Source of the DNA: Phlebiopsis flavidoalba
Taxonomy: Eukaryota; Basidiomycota; Agaricomycetes; Polyporales; Phanerochaetaceae
Direction: 5' to 3'
Length of the DNA: 64,000 nucleotides
NCBI GenBank assembly: GCA_035772785.1
Contig: JAOCPU010000025.1
Coordinates: forward strand, 1-64,000
Both the position numbers and the translations under genes were made by a program. This document shows positions 47,851-59,659 of this stretch, one piece after another. Every line of letters begins with the position of its first letter. Positions within the stretch are counted from its first letter, which is position 1. A model generated the notes under the pieces. The model saw only the letters and a list, made by a program, of their open reading frames with translations. It had not been told where the DNA came from and made no database searches.

Positions 47851-50285
47851 TGACACGTAAGATGACTGCATGATCTGACCTTCTACCAAACTCCCCGCCT
47901 CCTAGGCAATGATACAACTCTTTGCGAAATTCTATCGAATAACGTGTTATCTTCCGAGTGCCATGAATGATCGAACGTAAACGTAAAAACTTACCAATGG
48001 TGGCGTCGCACTGTCTTGGTATGAGCTCCAGAATTTTGCAGGGGTTGAACATGCAAAACATGTGCACCGAAGGACTGGAGAATAACAGTAAGATGATGGT
48101 TTTATGGGAATGCAGTTTTATACTTGTGTCATGGCACGAGCCACCATGACAGTAGGACAAGTAGCACTCTAGAATAAATACCACTCGGAGATCAGACATC
48201 GTGTAGCTCTCAGCTGGACGTCGTGGCGTTCGGTACGACACAACGTGCAGCTGAGAGCTGTTCCGTGACCACTCGCGCGACAGCAAATGTCTAAAGATAT
48301 TGCACACCCAGGTAAGACTGTCACATCTACTCGGAGCTATGGCAATAAGGGCTTACGCTTCATGTCAAATGAAATAGAAAATCACGGGAGGAGGTATGGG
48401 ATGCAGTGGTAGCCGCGTATTGACTCATTGACCGTGTGGTTGGAGACACGGTACTTCAATATCTGGTATACTTCGGGTCGCATTTACTTCTGTCAAGCTT
48501 TGAACGAGCCGCGTGACGAAATCTGTAGACGGTTAATGACGATGATACGTTCGTATCAGATGGATGTAAACCGACCATCCAATGAGTCAAAGTGCGAGCA
48601 TCTTCGGCAGCGTGGTGTATTCATGGAAAACTGGGAATCGACCCCCTGGCATGGTCACTGATATAATATATAGTTAGCTCGTGACGGAGACGTTCAGCCA
48701 TAGACAAGGCAAAATAATGATCCATAGTACATACCATGGGCTGACCACAACGTTGACGGCGGCAGACGCTGGGATTACAGCGAACGTGAATAATACCGCA
48801 GCCGGGCAGGAAATTTTGACGGGCGATGACAGTAGCGAGGTAGCTTGCTAATAGGGACAGCGTCGTGAGAGCACATCTGGTGATGCATCATCGAGGAGGC
48901 TCACATCTCAGAACTGAGAAGAGCAGGAAAGGCCGGGTCCGAGCAGGCTCAGGGGCGTTTTTTCGGCGTGCGCTGCCCGTGACGTGGCACGTCACGTCAC
49001 ACACCGGCGTCAGCCCTCGAGACCTCGACGTCGCGCGTCGCCTCGTGAGCAATTAATTATATAAGTGTAGACGGCACAAAATCATACGTGCCATGAGATT
49101 AGATCCCTTTAAACAGCTGGAAACATCGAGCTTTCACATTCATTTCTCTCGTGTCGAATTCAGTCGGTTACTACTCGCCGATCCTTCAAGCTACATCGCA
49201 TTAGAAACAGTACTACACGTCCTCGCTAGGTAGAATAGATGGAAACTGTGTCGATACAATACTCTACTTCTCAGTGTCACCAAATATGTATTTTTAGTGA
49301 GAGTGATAGCCACACCGATTCTTCGGATTGTACGAGGCAAACCAAGCTTGAACCATCGTCACGGGGGAGGAACCAGGGCTCCCGGCTGGCCACCGAATCA
49401 GCGGCACACAACCCCATTGACATACGAGAAGGGGCCTAGATCTGTCGAGATATCTCTCCCTTGAAATGCATCTGACTAGGCCAGATCAAGAACGGGGGGA
49501 AGTCAGGTGGACGAGGTCCGTGTTTGAGGCACATTCGTTACCCCCCATTGTGCCTTGCGACACGGATCCGAGGTACCCATCTTGAATGCCAAAAGGAGTC
49601 TGTGTAAAAAACGGACGCCATGATTGCTGACGACGCTCGCCCTTGTCCGGGAAAAATGCCCTACCTCAGCCTACTTCTTGGCAGGGAGTTGCATGATTCA
49701 AACCTCCCAGAGGCTGTTGAGAGGGAAGAGGGAATGTGCACCATCGTCGGCAAATGAATCTGTCGGCACGTGTGGGGGTACGGGACTTCAGCACAACTTA
49801 TAGTTTCCTTCTGCGTCTGTAGAATGCGAGTTAAATTATGGCAGAGAGGGCGGCGGCTGGGTTGGGTTCTGTCAGCGTGCAGGGGAACGTGGAATAATAT
49901 GACGACCCACCGGAGCGTGCTTGGATTTATGCTTTAGGGCCAAAGCTCTGTATGCATGAAATTCATGCGCGATGTACGCGTTGAGCCCCCTCTTCCCTTG
50001 CAGAAACGATTCCGTACATGTGGGCCTGAGTAGCCTAGTCTCTTCGTCGCCTTGGGCGTCGGGTATGTGCACGTCAATGGGTTGAGATGCTCAAACGACG
50101 CGGCGACGGGCTCACCGCTGTCGCAGCTGCTGTGCGAGAGAAGAGAAGCTTGAGACTTTATGGTGTGGTGCGCCGTGGGAACGGGCTTGTTGGTGAAGAG
50201 AGAGCGCAGAGGCCGCATTAATTGTTCGGATTGGAGACTGACCGGCTTTGCGAAACAGGGTGAGGCGGTGGTGAGACGCATAGGT
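47851..50285. other. no gene recognised
   Basis: Open frames are short and unrecognised. The stretch 48,940-49,035 is locally GC-rich with GTGACGTGGCACGTCACGTCAC, a near-palindrome. I see no RNA gene. Confidence 0.35.
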
Positions 50286-50289
50286 GATG

Positions 50290-51450
50290 CCGCCCAGCCG
50301 CGGGGATGGCGGCTCGGAATCCGTGTCTATGTCCGCGGCGACAGTGAGATCGAGACCGGCGTCAGCTCGGGGTGGCCGCACAGCCTCAGCAAAGTGGGGC
50401 TGACCCCATTTTGGGTTCGTGAGCTCTTCACGATTAAATGTACCCAAAGAGGAATGTGATGAACCATAGTCGCGGCGACAAGAGGCGGGGCAGTTCGCCT
50501 CAGACTGACGCGGTTCATTTCTGGTGATCGAGCCCCCGGGGCCCTTTCTCCTCATGGGTCGCAGCTGCACGCCCGCTCAAGCTGAAAGTTGCTAGATGAA
50601 CTGCTGCTATGATGAACGAGCTTGAACGAGATTAATGTCAATCGAGTCGCGGCTGGACGTGCCAAAGCCTCGGAAGGTGCCGGTGCCACGAAGGTGGCGT
50701 CTCCCGTGGCGTCCTCGCCGTTCGGGCAGCTCGGCTTGACTGCGGCTGTGCGTCTTCGAATGCGGGAGCCTCGACGCGTCGGCGCGCCGACGCGTCTTGT
50801 TGATTCCGAATAAACATCCTAGTCACATGCGTCAGCCTCTTGATCACCCCGCCGCAGACATATATAAACTACCCACTTCGCGTCTCCAGCGCTCACCCGT
50901 CCCTTCCTCCGTCCCCTCGTCGACATCCTCTAGCCCACATCCTCTCCTATCCCCCTAGCTTTACTCTCCTGCTCTGGCTCTCTGAGGCTGTGGCTTTCAG
51001 TAGTTGTAGTGTTTCCGGCTGCAAGGTGTTTTCCACACAGATGCGGTGACACGCGCGCCTGTTCTGTAGCCGTGAGCACCTGGTGTCCAGTTCCTTGCTG
51101 GGGTTGCCAGACGGGCTGATTCCGGGTGCTTGGTTCACTTTGTCTGTGGAATGTTGACTGTTGAATCCTGTATCCCTCGTGCACTCCTAAAGTCGACACT
51201 CCTTCAAATTCGCCTCAAGACAGCCTCAAACCTCAAGCCGGCGGCCACTTAAAGAGATGGATGCGAGGGGGACCAAGGTGTTGGAGACGGGTGCAGGACA
51301 CAGCTGAGTGTTCCATTTCTTCTCCCTGGAGAGGGCAGCCGTCACGGCTGCCTGAGTGCGGGCCTCTTCGTGGCTTCAGGGACAAGTACCTTTCGCGCCA
51401 CACAAGTGGCCCGAAGGGAAACCAACATGCACGTTATATTGTAGCATAAT
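50290..51450 (-). repeat. R1 repeat, longest copy, with TATA box and 24-bp palindrome
   Basis: It contains, in plus-strand order, the segment shared with 34,775-34,925, the GCCACGAAGGTGGCGTCTCC block, a 24-bp perfect palindrome (50,773-50,796), TTGATTCCGAATAAACATCC, TATATAAA (50,861-50,868), a CT-rich stretch, TTGCTGGGGTTGCCAGACGG, and the end block GGCAGCCGTCACGGCTGCC...GAAGGGAAACCAACATGCACG. Open frames across it are not conserved between copies. Confidence 0.7.
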
Positions 51451-51459
51451 AATAGAAAT

Positions 51460-54170
51460 AATGCTTATTATCTTTTTCCAATATCTCGAAGTCGGACAGG
51501 ATACATCATGACTATACGTACACTTGGCTCTGCGGATTTGCGGGAGGCTCATGTGCAGTTGAGCGAGCAGTGTTATGCGAAGTATGTCTAAACTTTGCAT
51601 TGGGCAAAATAATTTACACGGCAAGTCGAAAGGAAACGGTACCCTACCACTGGCAACGTAATAGGATGGTGTACGCTGGTTTCGTGGCTTTTCTGAAGCT
51701 CTACAGATCCCTAGTTCGTGGGCCAAGTTATTTGGGAACGGGGTCCAAATCGTCGTTGCTCTCGTATTCCACAGATATCATCCTATGGATGAAGAAGATA
51801 ACTCACCTCTCTCGTGTAACCAACCTGAATCCACGGAATCAACTTCCGACGCTCATTTGGGTTGGGCGTGCGATGATGCGTACCTCCTCGGTACCTCCAT
51901 CCGTATGCGCTGATACAATCACATCTCCAACGCTGCCGCATTGTGCCCCTACGACCCACCGCGACGGGCGTGATTGCGGCTCTGCGACAACGCTCCACAC
52001 CGCCACGTGACCATCAGCCGTGTCAAAGGCCAAGCCATGCAAGGGATGCGGGAGCATACACGGCTCTAAAAAAAAAACGATGTGTTCAGAGCTCGAGTGA
52101 GGTGTCCAGAGTCGGTTTAAGCTGAAAGACGTAAGTGCCTAGGAAATCATTGGTAGGAAAATTCACAGCGGCGGAGCAATTAAGACAAGAGGGGAAGATA
52201 GAACACAGAGCAAAAACCACGAAGAAATGAGGAGGGCTCTAAAATGATACTTAGGAGTGGTGAAACCGAGGTGAAACGCATTTCCCAAGGTTCGCAGCCG
52301 AAGCGTTACGTGACAGTCATCACGTGCCGCGGTGTCACGAATTCATTGCGCGGCAAAGTGCTTGCTTGTCCTGCGTTATCCTTTCCTACAATGTGATGCA
52401 GCTCCCATCATCTTCTACAAAACTAGGCTTTTATCTCTATCACGAGGCTATTCAGGCGTTGGAAGGTCAGTATGTCAAGTCTACACGGAAGAAACGGTGA
52501 GCCCGTAGCTTTTCGTCCAATATATGCGCATATTGACCGCTCATCCAACTTGAATGTTAGACATATCAAATGAGCATATCGCGGATCCATACAATCGTCT
52601 CACATAACCTATTCAACCACGACTTCCGGCATGCGCGTCTATTGCAGAGTCTGAAGAGAGAAGGTCTGCTGCTAGGTCTAGGTTTATGGTGGAGTCACTC
52701 GGAGGCTACGGATGGTGCCGGACTTAGGTGAGCCACCTAGCCTAAAGGTGAGCCGCTCAACCCAACTCCCGCGGTCAAACGAGACTGTATTTAAACACCC
52801 GTTTACTCAAGATGCTTCCCATGTACACGTCGAGTCAACCTGATCATACTCGCTAGTATGTCCTGACTGGCTCGATGATGCTTTGATTGAGATTATGTTC
52901 TCCCCAGCTATCAATCCTCATGCACAATAGATGATCCAGTTTTGGAGGTGACCTTGTTCGTCACAGACTTTTGCGACCCGTGTGTATGTTCCTAGTTTCT
53001 GCTTCTGGAAGGTGTAAATCGCTTACATGTGTATGCTATAGATATATGTGGGTCACGGCGGCTCTTGGCCCAGCCTGACTTCATTCTGTGCTCTCTATGA
53101 ACGATTGTGGTAAAAGAAAGTAAGCTTTTATATGTATTGTGTGACGTTGTTGTTTTCGCCGTGAGGGAGATGTCTGGACACAAAGTTATACGACTCGGCG
53201 GCTGGTCATGAGTGGCGTCTTTGTGCGCCGGCTGGAGACTGGGCTTCTGGAGTTTTTTTAAAGAGGCGCCATACTCGTGACTCACTCACGCGTGCCCTAT
53301 GTTACCCAACTCGGAAATGGATACCCATGCAGCCTTCCGGCTGAGTCAGCTTCACTTCAAAACCCTGACAGCTATCATCACCAGGCACCGAGCTCCTCAC
53401 TGCTTTACTATAGGCTCAAATCTTCTGCGAACGCGCATACAGAAGGTACGGACGCGACCGCGTTCCATGACAATACTACAGGTATCGAGGACAGTTTTGC
53501 TGACGATCACTGCTGTGTAGATGAAAATAAACGCAACTCCCGTGGATCGATACAACCCTTCCTCACTATAACGTCCGAATTGCCACGTCTACAAGCAACG
53601 GTTCCTAGAGCTATCGTAGGTGGACTCTGAGCGCATGAGAATTCTCCTGGGAGCTAATTTTAGATAAGCAGTAAAGAAGTCATGGCCCGCACTGGTTCTT
53701 TCATCACGGAGAAGTGGTGTGTTGCATGTTGCTCATACGGCCAAACCGCTGCCAACCGGGACAACAGTGTCAGGAGTTAGATGCTCACATGCCGACCTTT
53801 TCCCTATAGATTGATGCTGGACTGCTGCCCCGCAAGTAGACAACGAATGCGGAACGCGCTATCCCTTTCCTCCGAGTCGCTGGCAATGCCGACCAGCAGA
53901 CCACTCGCGGCTCCTCCGATCACGCTGTCAGTGGACCAAGCTCGGAGCTATCCATGCCATGTCCTTCAATTTGAAGATCACCGTTCATTCCGTGGGTGCT
54001 AATTCGACAACCTTAGTCGCTCACATGTTCAAGCTCTGCAGGACATGGGTCCAACATTTCTGCGAAAATGCTCCATAAGAGGCGGCGCTGACATTTGCAT
54101 GCACGATACTTAAGCTGAGGCTGAAGAGGAGACCATCCAGCATACTAGCAACCGTATTATCTCCCCGAAC
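51460..54170. other. no gene recognised
   Basis: On the minus strand at 51,839-52,057 a frame reads HGLAFDTADGHVAVWSV, which resembles one blade of a WD40 repeat, but no neighbouring blade is readable. Past it, 52,060-54,170 holds only short frames; TATTTAAA at 52,791 and CCTAGGTCTAGG-like runs near 52,675 are the only features I note. Confidence 0.35.
51780..52057 (-). pseudogene. possible WD40-repeat fragment
   Basis: A single blade-like stretch (GLAFD..DGHVAVWSV) lies at about 51,985-52,040, with continuing open sequence to 51,783. A WD40 protein needs several blades; others are not visible in any frame. Chance or an error-ridden gene are both possible. Confidence 0.25.
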
Positions 54171-54178
54171 CCTCAAGC

Positions 54179-55847
54179 ATGTTGAAGCTTTCTGCGTCCT
54201 TTGCAGCACTCGCAGTTTCTCCTGCCATTTGTCTCAGCTCAGTCGCAAGAATGGGGGCAATGTGGGCAACTGCGACTTTTTGTGCGAGAACCGACATGCT
54301 CATGACGATCTTACTTTAGGTGGCGGAATCGGCTGGACAGGACCTACTACTTGCGTCGCAGGTACAACATGTGTAGTGTCTAACGCTTACTACTCGCAAT
54401 GTCTCCCCGGAGGTACGCAATCCTGTATTTTCTCACGTAGCATCACACTCACAACTACTCATAGGCTGCCGTCGGAAGTTCCTCCTCTAAGGCGCCCACA
54501 GGTACATCGAGTGCCAGCGGCTCCGGCGCGACATCCGTCAGTGCCAAATTGCAGACGCTTGCATAAGGCTGCTGGAAAACTCTACTTCGGCACGGCTACC
54601 GACAACAGCGAGCTCAGCGACACCGCCTACACTGCTATCCTCGACGACAGCACCATGTTCGGCCAGATTACTCCTGCAAACAGCATGAAATGGGTAAGGA
54701 TTTCTATCACCAAATATCCCCCTCGATCCACCTCATCACTATCACCCAGGACGCCACTGAGCCAACTCAGGGGACGTTCACTTTCACGCGGTGGTGACCC
54801 AAATCGCCAACCTTGCGAAGGACTAACGGCATGTTGCTTCGAGGTAAGCAACACTCCTACTTCGTTGGTTTGATCGCTCATCTCACGATCACAATAGGAC
54901 ACAACTGCGTCTGGTACAACCAACTTCCCAGTTGGGTTACCGGCGGTCGCTGGACGACTGCAACATTGACGGCAGTCATTCAAAGCACTGCTCGACTATT
55001 GTGAGCCACTACAAAGGACAAGCGTAAGTCCTTTGTCTTTGGGTGTGATAAGTCCTTTGCTGATAAGCATATTCTCTAGTTGTGCGTAAACCAGTTCTGG
55101 CTTTCTTTTGCACATGCTGACTAATTTATTAAATCCAGATTGCCTGGGACGTCGTTAACGGTCCAGTGAGCCACGTAAAGTTTTACTCGGGAAACTTACT
55201 CGAGGGGTCACAGAGCCCTTCAACGATGACGGTACCTGGCGCCAGGACGTCTTCTTTTCAACACCCTTGGTGAAAGCTACGTCCAGATTGCCCTCAAACG
55301 CAGCGCGGACCCGCCGACCCGAGCGCGAAAAGCTTTACATCAACGACTACAACAGTCGAAGGCCCCGGCGCGAAGGCCACCGCCATGCTCAACCTTGTCA
55401 ACCAGCCTCAAGTCACAGAGCGTCCCTCTCGGACGGTGTCGGCTTCCAGTGCCACTTCATCGTCGGCGAACTCCCCGCAGGGCCTTGCCGCCAAACTGGG
55501 AGCGGTTCACCGCACTCGGCCTCGAAATGGCTGTCACGGAAACTCGACATCCGCATGACGCTTCCATCTACCCCCGCGCTGCTCGCTCAAACAGAAGACC
55601 GATTACAACACTGTCATCTCGGCTTGCATGTCCGTCGATGGCTGCGTGGTGTCACCGTCTGGATTGGACCGACAAGTACTCCTGGGTCCCATCGACCTTC
55701 TTCTGGCCAGGGTGCTGCCTGCCCATGGACCAGGTATGCGGCTCTTATTATGCTGAGAACCAGTTGTTGCCTAACGTGGCTGCTGTCCTGCAGAACTTCG
55801 TCAAGAAGCCCGCTTTTGACGGTATCGCTGCTGCCTTTAGCGCATAA
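54179..55847 (+). CDS. secreted GH10 endo-beta-1,4-xylanase with N-terminal CBM1 (frameshifted)
   Basis: The enzyme cuts xylan in plant cell walls outside the cell. From ATG 54,179 a signal peptide ([13 protein letters not shown]) is followed by EWGQCG, an intron, and [14 protein letters not shown] and YYSQCLPG, a fungal CBM1 with its Cys and aromatic residues. A Ser/Gly/Thr linker (54,475-54,550) leads into the GH10 barrel: [106 protein letters not shown] and [12 protein letters not shown]. The acid/base Glu codon is restored by splicing out an intron of about 57 nt at about 55,160. The nucleophile Glu (near 55,540) is followed by an extra A. Several other one-base slips occur. Both catalytic residues are present, so the gene may be functional if the slips are errors. 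Confidence 0.88.
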
Positions 55848-55899
55848 GTGGAAAGGGGGGGGAGATATACGCGTTGCGCATGCTGTTATCGTTCTCACA

Positions 55900-57198
55900 A
55901 AAATGGCTTTCTCAGGCTGGGATCCCGCTCGAATGTTTATGGGAGGAATTTATTATGTTTGGTGAACAAGTATATGCGCTCTGACGAAGATGCGACATAC
56001 TGGGTGACATTTGCACATCGCCTTCCAGACTACTTCGATAGGGTCCACCTAGATCCACCTTCTCAGCTTTTTGGGTCCCGAGGTCCTAGTCTTCCGAATA
56101 TCCTGATACGCCAACACTGCTACCTGGGAGCCCGAAGTCCCTCCACGTGTAGAAATACATGTGCTCTAGCTACCTCACTAGTGGCATCGGATACTCGTGT
56201 TTTTCCCAGCTGAACAACTTCGCTTACCCAGCTCTCAAATCTGTCAAACAGGGGACCGGGACACTTCAGGAACAATGCGATGCACTACGAATTGCTAATA
56301 GGGCGAGTACGATAAACTACATTTCTATGAGATTGTATTGACAATGGGGCTCACCTCAGGCTATACTAAAACCTCGATGAACAGGCTGCTGTCTCCGCCA
56401 TTCGCCCCTCCTCGGCATGGACATGTCGCAAGTTCCCACCCGCATACCTGCTCCTTCTGCCTTATCCCCAATCGTCAAATGGCGTCAACATGTCTGGTGT
56501 CGTTGTGCAAACAGCGGAGCCGCTCTCAGCTCTAGGATATGCGTATCTTACGGTCTCCTCCGGAAATTCGACGCGAACCACCGCAACTTATTGTCGGCGC
56601 GTCTGTGGGAGGAGTAGCCGTCATTCTCATCGTTATTTTGACTCTTCGTTGTTCTGCTTTGGAGATCATCGCGCAAGCAATCATACCACCGTGGTAAGAT
56701 CAAGTTTTTGCGACGGTTATCACAAATTTATCCTCAATTGTAGACTTGACAACCCCGCGTGTCCGGAGCAGTAGGTACTCAAGAACTCGTTCTACAAGTA
56801 GCTCCTTATTTGGGACATGCCACCCTACACCTCCCATAACCCATTCCCCCCCGCCGACATGAACCCATCCGCTTTCACGAGAAGCGCTCCTCAAGAGACA
56901 ACAACAATGACCATGGAGCAGAGTCGTGCCTCGTTATCAAGCGGAACGCGACGGGGGCGGAAGTCTGTCGCTCCACCACCTAGCTACAAGAGCCGCTACG
57001 ATACAACCCAACGTACGTATATCCATCGTCTATCCTGCCATTGAAGCGGCGATGACAAACCTCGCGTCCTCTCATAGCTCATGTCCGCAACACCCAGTAC
57101 CTCAACCCAGCATACCATCACCGCCTCATCTTTTATCAACTCCAGAATTGCTCGCCCTCAGTCATGAGCTCGATCATGGGCAAGGAAGGGGTCATTGA
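55900..57198 (+). CDS. single-pass membrane protein with Ser/Thr-rich ectodomain (frameshifted)
   Basis: I do not recognise a named family. Its start lies somewhere after the xylanase stop and is not certain. The 5' part is a disordered set of frames rich in Ser/Thr. Near 56,590-56,660 a clear hydrophobic segment reads IVGASVGGVAVILIVILTL, the Gly/Val/Ile type of helix seen in fungal type I proteins whose family names end in 'sensor' or Mid2-like. The cytosolic tail (56,817-57,015) is Pro/Ser/Thr-rich, includes SRASLSSGTRRGRKS and ends in APPPSYKSRYD, a PPxY-type motif. An intron of about 67 nt (about 57,013-57,079) with GT..AG ends then leads to a last short exon, open to 57,198. It lies on the same strand as the xylanase but with no sign of joint function. 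Confidence 0.5.
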
Positions 57199-57791
57199 TA
57201 TCTCTTTCAGTAGCTTGATATCACGGTCATACCACTCGAAGCTTCAAGGTAGCTTTACCTCTACGAGCGGTGGACCCTTGTCCTTTCTACCCGCTCTTTA
57301 CACGATCAAACGGAGGAAAATGATTGCGATATAGATTGCGACCATCCCGTATACCACCATTCTGGATACCCGGACAAATACCTCAAACACTAGCCGCTGG
57401 ACATATTACGGTTAGAGGGACCACAAGTAGGATATATAGTGTAGCTAGACATGTAGGAAATACCAGGCACCCCAGTACGGTACATGATGTGCTGTACTGT
57501 ACGAAGTATAATACATCAATTATAGTGATACATGTATACGTGCCGAAAACAAACCCAAGAGAGATGCATAGATAATCATAGTGAAGAAAAGGGTGGAAAT
57601 GCTAGTGAGAGATGCAGGTGGGTGTGGATAACCGAGACAGTGTCAATGACGAGAATGGATGTCTGAAGACAGGACATGGAAATTAAATGCTCACACCGAC
57701 CCGAAAGTTGCACAGGGTCCCCAAAAACTCGCGGGAGAGAGAATCGGCAGTCACGCCGTAAGACGGCTGGGGCAACCATTACTCCGTAATC

Positions 57792-58755
57792 CTAATCCTC
57801 TCCGTCGCTGTCCACTCCAAAAAAGTCGTCCTCCTCTTCACAATGAAGAATTTTGCCGGCTTGGGAGGGTTGAGGGCAGCCCAAAACGCCTTTTTTTTCG
57901 TCGACGGGGCTGGTAGGATCCTCTTTGACCTGTTCAAGAGGACCGTCCACCTGACGGTCCAGTCGATCTCCCACGCGCGATTGCACGAGGTTGGGCGAGG
58001 AAGTATTGGAGAGGGTGGTATGTCGTCGTATGACGCATTTTTCGAGGAGAGCATGGGGCATGGAATAAGCTATCAGAGGCAACGAGGGAAGACTCTCGGC
58101 TAGCGTGAGAGTCGAGTGATATGTCAACGAAAGGAAACCGTCTCATCTTCATCTTCTGAAGAGTAGTCCCTTGGGAGAGACGAAGTGGGCGACTCCGGGA
58201 GACGGTGTAGCTGAGCGCTGGAGCATGTCGTGTAGGAATAGAATTTTGTTGATGCTGTTTAGGGGAAGACAGCAGAACGCGCGGTCGAGAGCCGCAGGCC
58301 GTGCAGTCGCGCAGCGTGGTCAAGTCGCCGGTACGCGGATAAATCGGCGCGTCGAGATTGGGACGGGCGGCACGAGTCGTCTCGACGTCATACGGGGAAC
58401 GCAAGCTTGGCCTTGTGAAACGATTGAGAAGGGCGGCTTGAAGACCGCTTCGAGGGCGTGGTTCCCAGATGCCATCGTATGCACTTGCTTCGGCGAGAGC
58501 GACCTGGGCTTCCAGCCTCGCGTATTCGTCTTGTCTCGCGCTCCAAAAGCCCTTGAGATGGGAGAGCGCGCTGCGCGAGAGACCGTGGTCGACAACGGCG
58601 CCGGAGTGAGGAGAGCCCATGTTCCACATGACAACGTCTTCGCTTCCTGTTTGAGCGCGACCAAGAGGAGCTGGAAACAGGTGTGTGTAATGGAAGATGT
58701 ATGAGGGAGACAGTCCGAGCAGGGAGGGAGGGCTTGTGTTCGTCGAGCTCAGCAC
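57792..58755 (-). CDS. hypothetical protein, acidic C-terminus (one or two frame slips)
   Basis: No function is recognised. From ATG 58,755 a clean frame of over 200 codons runs through GLSPSYIFHYTHLFPAP, VVMWNMGSPHSG, LKGFWSARQDEYARLEAQ, ALAEASAYDGIWEPRP and PYDVETTRAARPN, then a Ser/Arg-rich stretch with MKMRRFPFVDI. A slip near 58,110 moves into the frame that ends GKILHCEEEDDFFGVDSDGED and stops at 57,792. The motif density and the consistent codon use suggest a real basidiomycete gene. The region 58,640-58,740 upstream of the helical part is hydrophobic/aromatic but not a clear signal peptide. Confidence 0.55.
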
Positions 58756-59404
58756 TCCGGGTCGACTATGTCGTCCGAGCCGTTGCTACCTTCACTGGCT
58801 CGTAGAATGGGAAGGGACGAGGAGTGCACCGGTGAACTCCCACTTTTCGTCGTCGTCCCCTATACTCTCGCCGCATTCGAGGTCAGGTGTGTCTCGTCGC
58901 GTGAAACCCAACCGACTAGGAGAGCGGTCGAGGTCCGTCATGATTTCTCTCCTCACGGCTCGGGTCCGCTGTTGCCACTTCGGGGGTCGATTAAAATACG
59001 AAAAAACAGTAAGGGAATGGACCATATAGGCCGTCAGAGGAAAGAGCGACAACGAACGGGTGAGAAAGGAAAGAAAGTCCGGCCTGGATGAAGGATAAAA
59101 ACTAGAGAGCGAAATTCAACCGAAACAGACCACCCGACGCGCGTCTACCGTTTGATGGTGCATCATGTTCCCACATGAGCCCAACTCAATATCCTCAGCT
59201 TGAACACATCGTGGACAATGTGCTAGGATGAACAACGAGATATAACCCGGGACAGTTAAATTTTCCATACCCGGAGCTATAATATAACATTGTCACGCAA
59301 TGGTATTCAACGAAAGCTATGTAACGAACCGCATGTGGAGACACAATCCAAGTGGCGTGACAAAAACGCCGACACCGCGAAATAAAAGAGTGTTACCTGA
59401 GCCA

Positions 59405-59436
59405 AAACCTGAGGCCTGAGGCCTCAGGCCTGAGTT
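59405..59436. repeat. CCTGAGG tandem and palindrome
   Basis: CCTGAGGCCTGAGGCCTCAGG is followed by CCTGAG. The CTGAGGC unit is the same as in the arrays at 4921 and 7086, here folded into an imperfect palindrome just after the 3' end of the SDR cluster. Confidence 0.7.
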
Positions 59437-59659
59437 ATTTGTGCTTCTTCATGAATCTTTTTCTCTAGACCCGAATTTGATTGTATTGGTGTTTACCTCA
59501 CGCGCGGAAGGGAATAGAGGTGGAATTCAGCGCTGTGCACGCTGCGTTCGCTTGTTATGGCTGTTGACCCACTGGCAGAACTGTGCTACCATAACGGTTC
59601 TCACTTGTCATGTACAGCTACATCTCAGCCAAGGTAAAATGATCCTCTTGAAGCTCTCG

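Noticed and set aside
47615..48307. 230-codon open frame on the minus strand
   Set aside because: No domain, no splice pattern, ordinary composition for chance; its 3' part overlaps a diverged R1 end.
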